DNA of 5,596 bases from Muribaculaceae bacterium. GTDB taxonomy: Bacteria > Bacteroidota > Bacteroidia > Bacteroidales > Muribaculaceae. Below, piece by piece: positions 1 to 5,596 of the stretch. A model generated the notes under the pieces. The model worked only from the letters and a program-made list of their open reading frames with translations. It searched no databases and had not been told where the DNA came from. Each line of letters starts with the position of its first letter. Within the stretch, counting starts at the first letter, position 1. The stretch covers positions 1 through 5,596 of the forward strand of contig JAICZO010000145.1 in the NCBI GenBank assembly GCA_029057255.1, in the 5' to 3' direction. The position numbers were made by a program, and so were the translations under genes.

Positions 1-80
1 GTACGGCGGCGCCCCTTGGCATCGTCGAGCGAGCCGAAGTCCTTGCGCAGGCGGTTGGTCAGCTGGAAGTCAGAACTCAT
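1..80 (-). CDS. Unidentified protein, N-terminal 26 residues only (runs off left edge)
   Basis: An open frame starts at ATG 80-78 and continues to the left edge. The visible residues are MSSDFQLTNRLRKDFGSLDD followed by AKGRRR, a polar, basic stretch with no signal peptide or membrane segment, so a cytoplasmic product is likely. The start is well supported: a GGAGG Shine-Dalgarno at 91-87 sits 6 nt upstream, and an in-frame TAG lies just before the ATG. The gene overlaps the last 11 nt of bioB in another frame, so the two are almost certainly co-transcribed and may be translationally coupled. Position after bioB hints at biotin or cofactor metabolism, but the fragment does not resemble the N-termini of BioA, BioF or BioD that I know, so I assign no function. 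Confidence 0.7.
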   Translation of the reverse strand, partial: MSSDFQLTNRLRKDFGSLDDAKGRRR

Positions 81-1056
81 ACCCTACCTCCGCACACATC
101 TCCTTGTCGCGGGCGACAGTTGAACCTATGGTAGTGAGCAGGTCGCCCACGATGGCGCCGTTGACGCCGGCACGCATGGCGCGCACCGTGGTCTCGCGGC
201 TGAGGCGTCCGCGTCCGCCGGCAAAGCGTATCTGCACCGACGGGTGGGCGAAGCGGAAGTAAGCCACGGCGAGCAGGATGTCATCGTCGCTCAGCGGCGG
301 GGTGTCCTGCAGCGGAGTGCCGGGTATCGGGCAGAGGATGTTGAGCGGTATCGACACCGGCTCTATCTCGCGCAGCTTTATGGCAAGCTCCATGCGCTGG
401 CGGCGGCTCTCGCCCATGCCTATGATGCCCCCCGAGCAGACTTCGAAGCCTATGCTTCGGGCGGTGTTGATGGTGGCTATCTTGTCGTCCTGGGTATGTG
501 TGGTGCAGAGCGTGCCGAAGTGCGACGGCGCTGTCTCGAGATTGCAGTGATAGCGGCGCACGCCTGCGTCATAGAGCGTCTGCAGCCCCTCGCGGTCGAG
601 CAGGCCGAGCGAGGCACATGTCGCTATGGGGTAGTCGCGGCCTATCCGCGCGAGCATGCCGCATATGTCATCGAGCGCCTTGCCGCGGACGGCACGGCCG
701 CTTGCCACGAGCGATATGCGCCCCACGCCGCACTCGGCGTTGCGCCTCGCAGCCTCCATCGCCTCGTCGTCGGGGACGATGTCGTAGGTGTCGCATCCGG
801 TGTTGAAGTGCGCCGACTGCGCGCACCACTTGCAGTTCTCCGAGCAGCGGCCCGAGCGTGCGTTCACTATCGAGCAGGAGTCGAAGCGGCGCGAGCAGAA
901 ACGCTCCGTAATCTTTTCCGACGCCTCGAGCAGAGCCTCGCAGCCTTCGTCGGAGTCTATATCCGCAAGGGCGTAGAGCACGTCCTCGCCGAGGGTCTCG
1001 CCTGCGAGGACGCGGTCGAGGGCGTCCTTAACAAGCTGTATGTCATCTTTCATCAT
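70..1056 (-). CDS. bioB: Biotin synthase BioB (radical SAM), Type II-like cysteine pattern
   Basis: BioB inserts sulfur into dethiobiotin to form biotin, the last step of biotin synthesis, using S-adenosylmethionine and iron-sulfur clusters in the cytoplasm. The 328-residue length fits the family. The radical-SAM CxxxCxxC motif is C71, C75, C78 (within GRCSENCKWCAQS). Other family landmarks are TCASLG (C147, matching E. coli C128), YHCNLET (169-175, matching YNHNLDT), CSGGIIGMGE (C207, matching C188) and IRFAGGR (R277, matching R260). The position of E. coli C97, a ligand of the [2Fe-2S] cluster that donates sulfur, is S115 here. Extra cysteines occur at C171, C184 and C242. This resembles the Type II BioB of obligate anaerobes rather than the E. 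coli type. Two adjacent ATGs exist (1056 and 1053); I use the first. Transcription probably starts from the promoter at 1079-1110, giving a short leader. Confidence 0.96.
   Translation of the reverse strand: MMKDDIQLVKDALDRVLAGETLGEDVLYALADIDSDEGCEALLEASEKITERFCSRRFDSCSIVNARSGRCSENCKWCAQSAHFNTGCDTYDIVPDDEAMEAARRNAECGVGRISLVASGRAVRGKALDDICGMLARIGRDYPIATCASLGLLDREGLQTLYDAGVRRYHCNLETAPSHFGTLCTTHTQDDKIATINTARSIGFEVCSGGIIGMGESRRQRMELAIKLREIEPVSIPLNILCPIPGTPLQDTPPLSDDDILLAVAYFRFAHPSVQIRFAGGRGRLSRETTVRAMRAGVNGAIVGDLLTTIGSTVARDKEMCAEVGYEF
87..91 (-). promoter_or_regulatory. Strong ribosome binding site for the gene starting at 80
   Basis: GGAGG on the minus strand lies inside the last codons of bioB, 6 nt before the ATG at 80. 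It is the clearest Shine-Dalgarno in the window. The other starts have weak or no such sequence, as is usual in Bacteroidota. It fixes the start of the partial gene and suggests translation initiates internally on the bioB message. Confidence 0.7.
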
Positions 1057-1078
1057 TATTGTCTTGATTGTACTACTG

Positions 1079-1110
1079 CAAAATTACACAAGAAAGACGA
1101 AAGCGCCAAA
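1079..1110 (-). promoter_or_regulatory. Bacteroidota-type promoter for bioB
   Basis: On the minus strand a -33 box TTTG (1110-1107) and a perfect TAnnTTTG -7 box, TAATTTTG (1086-1079), are separated by 20 nt, the expected spacing for the Bacteroides primary sigma factor. Transcription would begin around 1072, leaving a leader of about 15 nt before the ATG at 1056. The -33 box lies inside the 3' arm of the terminator hairpin of the upstream gene. No biotin-repressor palindrome was recognised. Confidence 0.65.
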
Positions 1111-1136
1111 TAAGAGACGGCTCTTATTCGGCGCTT
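1101..1136 (-). terminator. Rho-independent terminator of the thioredoxin-family gene
   Basis: Two 16-nt arms (1136-1121 and 1116-1101) flank a 4-nt loop (1120-1117). In the minus-strand transcript all 16 positions pair, one as G-U; on the plus strand that pair would be an A-C mismatch. The hairpin begins 24 nt after the stop codon of the thioredoxin gene, and a pyrimidine-rich run (TTTCGTCTTTCTT) overlaps and follows the closing arm. An A-run at 1142-1146 precedes it on the minus strand. The T-tract is interrupted by C and G, so termination may be incomplete and some read-through into bioB is possible. Confidence 0.7.
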
Positions 1137-1160
1137 CGCTGTTTTTGAAGTCAATCGCTC

Positions 1161-3011
1161 TTACTTGCCGAGGGCCTTCTTGACTTCGCTGACCATCAGG
1201 TCATGGTCGCGGAAGTCGGGGTGGCGCACGGCGCGTCCGTCACGGTCGACGAGGATATAGAAGGGTATGCCGTCCACTTCGAAGCGCTCGCGCACAGCAG
1301 CTATCTGCTCCTTGGTGGCGAGGAAGTGGTGGCCCTTGATGTTCTTGATCATAGACTCGTACTGGCCGAGGTCCGACGAATCGTCGGCGATGTATACCCA
1401 CTCGATGTCGGGGTCGGAGAGCTCGCCTGTCTTGAGGGGCTCATTGACCTTGAGGGCGCCGCGGCAGGGGCCGCACCATGTGTTCCAGAGATCGACGACA
1501 ACAATCTTGCCCTTGAACTGACTGACGCAGTCGTCGAAGTAACGCTCGGGAGCACCTTCGGGCAGGTGTTTGATGCGCTCGGCCAGGCGGCGGTAGTTCT
1601 CGTTGGCCTCGTCGTTGCGCACCTTGAGCGCCTTGGCCAGGAAAGGCTCCGCGCCGTCGAACTCGGCAAGCTGCTCGGGTGTGAGCAGACCGACACGGGC
1701 ACTGCTCTCCTGCAGCTCGGCGAAGCGCTTCATCTGCGCGGGCAGAGGCGACTCGACACCGTGTGCGGTCCAGTCGACTTCGCATATCTCGGGATAGTTG
1801 TTAAAGAAAAGCAGCGCAGGGTCGGCGGGGTCGATGAAAGAGACGACACGCTTGTATACGGCATCGGGAATCTCGACCGACAACGAGTCATTGGCGCCCT
1901 CGAAGGTGCCCTTCTCTGTGTAGTACTCATAGTACAGACGGTTAGGCGCCGAGATCACCCCGTTCAGCACCTTATAGTCGGACACCTTGGCAAGGAAGGC
2001 CTTGAAGCCCTCGGGGACATCCAAAACAGCGATACTGTCGAGCATAGCGGCACGGCGTGCGAGCAGCGCGTCGGTCACGTCGGCCACGTTCATGCGGAAG
2101 TTCACAGGTATATCCGACCGAACGACCGATGACACCTCGGGCGTCTTCATGATGCGGTTGAAGGCTGCATAGCGGCCGTTGTCGTAGGCTCTGACAGCGG
2201 CTTCGTCAACCTTGCCTCCGCGGCGCTTTGTTACATCGTCGGAGAGGACTGCACAGTCCAGCCAGATGTCGGTCGGGGTGCCGGGGGCGAGCTTGATGCT
2301 GCCGAAACGGCTGCCGTTGACTTCGAGCATAGGCACTATGTCGGTGGCGCCGTAGAGCACGGGAGTAGCGGTGACGTTGCCCTCGGCGTCAGGCTCGAGC
2401 ACGAGGGTGCTGTTGCCGGCGAGCGAGGTCACGCGCACGGTGAGCTTGCCGTAGTCGGGGCGGTAGCCGAGGAGGTGGAAGCGCAGCTCGGTAGAGTCGA
2501 CTTCGAGCACCGGCTCGGTGAAGACTTCGTCAAGACTGATGTCGCGCACGGAGCGGGGCACGGCGTCGGCATACGAGTCCTTGCCGCCCTTGCCGGTGAC
2601 ATCGACACCCCACAGCATGAAGCCCTCGGGCACATTCTCGACAAAGTCGACAGTCTTGGTGTCGAAAGGCAGCGGCTCGAAGTAGAGCGTGAAGTCGTCC
2701 TCGCCGCTCTCGGGGAGTGTGAACTGGCCGCCGATGGTGATATTGTCGCTTGCTCCGGTGAGAGCATAGTCCTTGCCTCCGGCACGGAGCACCGTAGCGC
2801 TGTCGATGCGTATCCACCATCCGGGGCGGAAGGTGGCATGAATGTCTACTATAGTGGCAGTGTCGGTCAGCTCGATACGGCTGATGTCGATGCTGCTGTT
2901 GTTGACAGCGTCGATGTGGGGCGACTCGATGCTGCGCGGGCCGGGATTGGAGCTCGCGAAGAAGCATATCGCGCACAGCACCACGGCCAGGGAAGTAAGG
3001 ATTTTTTTCAT
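1161..3011 (-). CDS. Large TlpA/ResA-like thioredoxin-fold protein, exported
   Basis: A 616-residue protein with an N-terminal signal sequence (MKK, then a hydrophobic stretch to about residue 19) and a C-terminal thioredoxin domain. That domain (about 485-616) carries the redox motif W512-C513-G514-P515-C516 after the strand KIVVVDLW, and GIPFYILVDRDG with cis-proline P583, as in TlpA/ResA proteins. Residues 40-140 and 165-255 look like beta-rich domains, and about 265-480 is mostly helical; this build is common in Bacteroidota TlpA-like proteins. The probable role is thiol-disulfide exchange in the periplasm or at the membrane; the substrate is unknown. C13 and C16 lie in the signal region but no good lipobox is visible, so a lipoprotein is possible but not favoured. 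The start ATG has only a weak Shine-Dalgarno. The gene is monocistronic by the downstream hairpin and divergent from the antiporter gene. Confidence 0.9.
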   Translation of the reverse strand: MKKILTSLAVVLCAICFFASSNPGPRSIESPHIDAVNNSSIDISRIELTDTATIVDIHATFRPGWWIRIDSATVLRAGGKDYALTGASDNITIGGQFTLPESGEDDFTLYFEPLPFDTKTVDFVENVPEGFMLWGVDVTGKGGKDSYADAVPRSVRDISLDEVFTEPVLEVDSTELRFHLLGYRPDYGKLTVRVTSLAGNSTLVLEPDAEGNVTATPVLYGATDIVPMLEVNGSRFGSIKLAPGTPTDIWLDCAVLSDDVTKRRGGKVDEAAVRAYDNGRYAAFNRIMKTPEVSSVVRSDIPVNFRMNVADVTDALLARRAAMLDSIAVLDVPEGFKAFLAKVSDYKVLNGVISAPNRLYYEYYTEKGTFEGANDSLSVEIPDAVYKRVVSFIDPADPALLFFNNYPEICEVDWTAHGVESPLPAQMKRFAELQESSARVGLLTPEQLAEFDGAEPFLAKALKVRNDEANENYRRLAERIKHLPEGAPERYFDDCVSQFKGKIVVVDLWNTWCGPCRGALKVNEPLKTGELSDPDIEWVYIADDSSDLGQYESMIKNIKGHHFLATKEQIAAVRERFEVDGIPFYILVDRDGRAVRHPDFRDHDLMVSEVKKALGK

Positions 3012-3041
3012 CAGAGTTGAAATGTGTTTGGTTTTATATAC

Positions 3042-3069
3042 ATATATGACGCGACAATCGCGAGTATGT
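3042..3069. repeat. Imperfect inverted repeat in the divergent intergenic region
   Basis: A perfect 5-bp stem CGCGA/TCGCG (3050-3054 and 3058-3062) surrounds a 3-nt loop. After a small internal loop, outer arms ATATA (3042-3046) and TATGT (3065-3069) also pair, with one T-G wobble on the plus strand. It lies 30-58 nt upstream of the thioredoxin-protein start, between two divergent genes. It could be an operator or a hairpin in the 5' leader of the minus-strand gene. No convincing TAnnTTTG box for that gene was found, so its function is open and the repeat may be chance. Confidence 0.35.
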
Positions 3070-3138
3070 TACATCCCTAATGTTAAAAAACAATAAATCA
3101 ACACACTGTCGCAGCTCGCGAACCCTTTCGGGCCGAAT

Positions 3139-3170
3139 TTTGTTTCTTTGCGTAAAAATCCTTAAATTTG
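3139..3170 (+). promoter_or_regulatory. Bacteroidota-type promoter for the antiporter gene
   Basis: A -33 box TTTG (3139-3142) is followed after exactly 20 nt by a perfect TAnnTTTG -7 box, TAAATTTG (3163-3170). Transcription would begin near 3177 and give a leader of about 25 nt before the ATG at 3202. The spacing equals that of the bioB promoter. Confidence 0.7.
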
Positions 3171-3201
3171 TTGACTCTCTCCGCAACAACCTTCAACACA
3201 T

Positions 3202-4719
3202 ATGGACATCATCACAGGCGAAAACATACTCTTGGTCGGAGCTATAATCCTTATAGTGAGCGTACTCATCGGCAAATCAAGCTACCGCACCGGTCTGCCG
3301 CTGCTGCTCATCTTCCTCATTGTCGGCATGCTCTTCGGCACCGACGGCGCCGGCATCCAGTTCAGCAACATGCACGACGCACAGTTTATCGGCATGATAG
3401 CGCTGTGCATCATTCTGTTCTCGGGCGGCATGTCGACGTCGCTCTCGTCGATACGCCCCATCCTCGTGCCCGGCCTTGTGCTGTCGACAGCAGGCGTGCT
3501 GCTGACAGCCTGCATAACAGGCTTCTTCATCTTCTGGCTCTCCGGCATGTCGTGGACCAACATACACTTCGCGCTGCTGCCGTCGCTGCTGCTGGCCTCG
3601 ACAATGTCGTCGACCGACTCGGCCTCGGTCTTCGGCATCCTCGGCTCGCGCAAGGTAGGCCTCAAGCACAACCTGCGCCCCATGCTCGAGCTGGAGAGCG
3701 GCTCCAACGACCCCATGGCCTACATGCTCACCATCATCCTCATCGAGGCCATAACGCTCGGAGGCTCGCTCTCGGCCACACAGCTGCTCACACAGCTGCT
3801 GCTGCAGTTCGGTGTCGGAGGCGCGGCAGGCATAGCGATGGGATACCTCACCCGCCACCTCATCGACTTCTACCGCCGGCTGGGCGGCAACGGCGCCAAA
3901 GAAGACGCCGGCCAGGCCACGGCCATGATATCAATCATGATTATAGGCTCGATATTCCTCACATATACCGGCACGACATCGCTTGCCGGCAACGGCTATC
4001 TCGCCGTCTATATATGCGGCATCGTCCTGGGCAACTCCGCCATCCCCCACCGCCGCAGCATAGCCAAATTCATGGACGGCCTCACGTGGCTCGCCCAGAT
4101 TGCCGTCTTCCTCATGCTCGGCCTGCTCGTCAACCCGCACGAGATGCTCTCGGTGGCCGCAGTGTCGTTCCTCATCGGACTCTTCATGATACTTGTCGGA
4201 CGTCCGGCGAGCGTCTTCCTCTGCCTGCTGCCCTTCCGCCGCATAGGCCTGCGCACCAAGACCTTCATCTCATGGGTAGGCCTGCGCGGCGCAGCCCCCA
4301 TCATCTTCGCCACCTACCCCGTCGTGGCCGATGTGCCGGGCGCGTCGCAGATTTTCAACATAGTGTTCTTCGTCACCCTGCTCTCGCTCATCGTGCAGGG
4401 CACGACGGTCATAGCATCGGCACGCAAGCTGCACCTTGTCGACGACAGCGCCGGGCACGACGACGAGTTCGGTGTCGAGCTGGACGAAGAGCTGCCCACA
4501 TCCCTGCAGACCCTCGTACTCACACCACGCCACCTCGAGCACGGCAACACCCTGCAGAACATCAAGCTGCCCGACGGCGGACTCGTCATGATGATAAAGC
4601 GCGACAGCCGCTACATCGTGCCCAACGGCAAGCGCCGCCTGCAGGCCGGCGACAGACTGCTCATCATCAAGGAAGACACCATCGAAGAGCCCGCCGCTCC
4701 GACCTCCTTAAACCCTTAA
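3202..4719 (+). CDS. CPA1-family K+/H+ antiporter (NhaP2/CvrA-like) with RCK_C domain
   Basis: An inner-membrane cation/proton antiporter of 505 residues that most resembles NhaP2-type potassium/proton antiporters, which export K+ in exchange for H+. Residues 1-405 form about a dozen hydrophobic helices. Family motifs are SSTDSASVFGILGSRK (136-151), the ion-site motif ESGSNDPMA (165-173, with N169 and D170), and WVGLRGAAPI (358-367). An acidic linker (about 414-430) leads to a TrkA-C/RCK_C domain (about 430-494), a ligand-binding regulatory module. The longer E. coli NhaP2 has additional C-terminal sequence that is absent here. The start is the first ATG after a good promoter; no Shine-Dalgarno is seen, only an A/C-rich leader. 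K+ rather than Na+ as substrate is inferred from family resemblance. The gene is preceded by a divergent gene and appears to stand alone. Confidence 0.93.
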   Translation: MDIITGENILLVGAIILIVSVLIGKSSYRTGLPLLLIFLIVGMLFGTDGAGIQFSNMHDAQFIGMIALCIILFSGGMSTSLSSIRPILVPGLVLSTAGVLLTACITGFFIFWLSGMSWTNIHFALLPSLLLASTMSSTDSASVFGILGSRKVGLKHNLRPMLELESGSNDPMAYMLTIILIEAITLGGSLSATQLLTQLLLQFGVGGAAGIAMGYLTRHLIDFYRRLGGNGAKEDAGQATAMISIMIIGSIFLTYTGTTSLAGNGYLAVYICGIVLGNSAIPHRRSIAKFMDGLTWLAQIAVFLMLGLLVNPHEMLSVAAVSFLIGLFMILVGRPASVFLCLLPFRRIGLRTKTFISWVGLRGAAPIIFATYPVVADVPGASQIFNIVFFVTLLSLIVQGTTVIASARKLHLVDDSAGHDDEFGVELDEELPTSLQTLVLTPRHLEHGNTLQNIKLPDGGLVMMIKRDSRYIVPNGKRRLQAGDRLLIIKEDTIEEPAAPTSLNP

Positions 4720-4727
4720 ATCACCCT

Positions 4728-4819
4728 TGAGTAATTATTTTCAGAACCTCTACCGCTTAAACACCTACCCATCAGACACATACGACGCGGCAAGTCCATA
4801 CTCTGAGTAGTCATTTTTC
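4728..4819 (+). repeat. Short degenerate direct repeat in intergenic DNA
   Basis: TGAGTAATTATTTTC (4728-4742) and TGAGTAGTCATTTTTC (4804-4819) begin 76 nt apart and share TGAGTA and an AT-rich tail. The second copy overlaps an 11-nt palindrome, TACTCTGAGTA (4799-4809). The 187-nt stretch between the antiporter and the TPR gene holds no credible gene. The repeat is short enough to be chance. Confidence 0.2.
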
Positions 4820-4850
4820 GGCGCTTCCATTCGCTCCGAACCGGATTTTT
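4817..4850 (+). terminator. Possible weak terminator downstream of the antiporter gene
   Basis: TTCG+GCG (4817-4823) can pair with CGC (4832-4834) and CGAA (4837-4840) around a 2-nt bulge, and a T-run follows at 4846-4850. A competing small hairpin, TCCG/CGGA (4835-4838 and 4842-4845), lies directly before the same T-run. Both are weak. The site is about 100 nt after the antiporter stop and just before the next promoter. Confidence 0.3.
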
Positions 4851-4854
4851 ATGC

Positions 4855-4862
4855 TAACTTTG
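4855..4862 (+). promoter_or_regulatory. Bacteroidota-type -7 box for the TPR lipoprotein gene
   Basis: TAACTTTG is a perfect TAnnTTTG match. A -33 box is poor: only TTCG at 4830-4833, at 21-nt spacing. Transcription would begin around 4867-4870, leaving roughly 38 nt before the ATG at 4907 but almost none before the in-frame ATG at 4874, which favours 4907 as the start. Confidence 0.55.
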
Positions 4863-4906
4863 TTTGCCGGAAAATGCAAAAAAATGCGGCATACAAGCTA
4901 AGCCTC

Positions 4907-5596
4907 ATGACATCACCCAGACACCCCCTCATAACCCTTGCAGCCATCCTGCTGCTGTGCTGCTGTGCCGACCGACACAGCAGCAGCACTTGCAGTGCAG
5001 TCCTCGACCGTGCCGACACCCTCATCTTCACAGCACCCGCCGAGGCCGCTGCCCTGCTCGACAGCATACCTGCCGACAGCCTCTCAGACGCCGATAACGC
5101 CCGCCGCGCAGTCCTGCTCGCCAAAGCACGGTCGAAATGCGACATAATCTTCACCCCCGACAGCGCGCTACTTAACGCCGTCGACCACTACCGAGGCTCC
5201 GGCGACAGCCTCGAAGTGCAGTCACTGCTGTACCTGGGCGAGGCTTTTAAGATCGCCGAAGACTACTCCCATGCCCTGCTCACTCTCAACGAGGCTTACA
5301 GTATGGCCGAGGAGCGCAGCGACCACTTCTATGCCGGCATGGCAGCACGCTTCAACTCCGACATATACCAGCAGACCATCGAGGCACCACAGAACATAAG
5401 GTGGGCCTACGCCTCTCTGCGCCATTTCAGCATGGGAGGCTACCGACGCCACGCCGAGTGGGCAAAAATCGACATCGCCAACGCATATCTCAATGACTCC
5501 AAATGCGACAAAGCGCTGCTGATGCTTGACAGCATCGACGACAGCGTCGATTGCTATATCGGACTTTATAAAAAACGAGAGCAAGCCGACGCACTT
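4907..5596 (+). CDS. TPR-containing lipoprotein, N-terminal 230 residues (runs off right edge)
   Basis: A frame open from ATG 4907 to the window end, 230 whole codons with no stop. The N-terminus is a signal sequence (LITLAAILLL) ending in a cysteine run C18-C19-C20. This suggests a lipoprotein, although the lipobox (LLLC or LLCC) is not canonical. Residues 31-60 (VLDRADTLI, AALLDSIPADSL) match the opening helices of a Bacteroidales TPR family whose members often read 'L-RAD-LM...P-ALALLDSI'. A TPR-like helix pair is seen at about 103-136 (YLGEAFKIAEDYSHALLTLNEA), with further candidates at 142-175 and 183-210. Such proteins often carry a later transmembrane segment and a coiled-coil or DNA-binding C-terminus, suggesting signalling, but that part is outside the window. 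An alternative in-frame ATG at 4874 would add 11 residues; the promoter position favours 4907. Function unknown beyond protein-protein interaction at the envelope. Confidence 0.82.
   Translation, partial: MTSPRHPLITLAAILLLCCCADRHSSSTCSAVLDRADTLIFTAPAEAAALLDSIPADSLSDADNARRAVLLAKARSKCDIIFTPDSALLNAVDHYRGSGDSLEVQSLLYLGEAFKIAEDYSHALLTLNEAYSMAEERSDHFYAGMAARFNSDIYQQTIEAPQNIRWAYASLRHFSMGGYRRHAEWAKIDIANAYLNDSKCDKALLMLDSIDDSVDCYIGLYKKREQADAL

Noticed and set aside
244..1113. A 289-codon plus-strand open frame antisense to bioB
   Set aside because: It is a mirror of the strong codon bias of bioB; the product has no recognisable fold and no promoter or ribosome site in front.
1203..2132. A 309-codon plus-strand open frame antisense to the thioredoxin gene
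   Set aside because: The minus-strand frame has the signal peptide, CGPC motif and cis-proline; the antisense product is an artefact of high GC at third positions.
3123..3132. Small hairpin CCC-TTTC-GGG just upstream of the antiporter promoter
   Set aside because: The stem is only 3 bp and no gene ends nearby that would need a terminator.
3168..4730. A 520-codon open frame on the plus strand covering the whole antiporter gene and slightly longer than it
   Set aside because: Its product is a low-complexity run of His, Arg, Pro and Ala with no domain, as expected from reading a GC3-rich gene out of frame. The antiporter frame contains family motifs throughout.
1127..4827. An 11-nt identical string, TTCGGCGCTTC, at 1127-1137 and 4817-4827, both in hairpin-like intergenic DNA
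   Set aside because: Several exact 11-mer matches are expected by chance in a window of this size, and the flanks do not align.
4864..5147. Small plus-strand frames of 77 and 69 codons near the start of the TPR gene
   Set aside because: They are Pro/His/Gln/Ser-rich out-of-frame readings of the TPR gene.
5222..5584. A 120-codon minus-strand open frame at the right end
   Set aside because: It is antisense to the TPR lipoprotein, which has a signal sequence, a promoter box and TPR-like helices. The minus-strand frame lacks such support.

Overview
The window is most likely chromosomal DNA from a GC-rich member of the Bacteroidales, possibly Muribaculaceae-like. That placement is inference. It rests on three sigma-ABfr-type promoters (perfect TAnnTTTG -7 boxes at 1086-1079, 3163-3170 and 4855-4862), start codons mostly without strong Shine-Dalgarno sequences, a large periplasmic TlpA-like thioredoxin protein, and a TPR lipoprotein of a kind common in Bacteroidales. 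The biotin synthase has the look of an obligate-anaerobe enzyme.

Layout. The left half is on the minus strand. A thioredoxin-fold protein (3011-1161) ends in a strong hairpin terminator. Biotin synthase bioB (1056-70) follows from its own promoter, whose -33 box is embedded in that terminator. Inside the 3' end of bioB an unidentified gene starts at 80, overlaps bioB by 11 nt and runs off the left edge. The right half is on the plus strand. A CPA1-family K+/H+ antiporter with a C-terminal RCK_C domain (3202-4719) is divergent from the thioredoxin gene across a 190-nt intergenic region. After 187 nt of non-coding DNA comes the start of a TPR lipoprotein gene (4907 onward) that runs off the right edge.

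The genes do not form one pathway. bioB and the gene after it are the only clearly co-transcribed pair. The thioredoxin protein, the antiporter and the TPR protein look like separate envelope functions: periplasmic thiol chemistry, inner-membrane ion exchange and membrane-anchored protein-protein interaction. I see no mobile element, CRISPR array, tRNA, rRNA or recognisable defence system. The observation most worth a second look is the cysteine pattern of BioB. One ligand cysteine of the classical [2Fe-2S] cluster is replaced by serine and extra cysteines appear nearby, which resembles the recently described Type II (auxiliary 4Fe-5S) biotin synthases of anaerobes.
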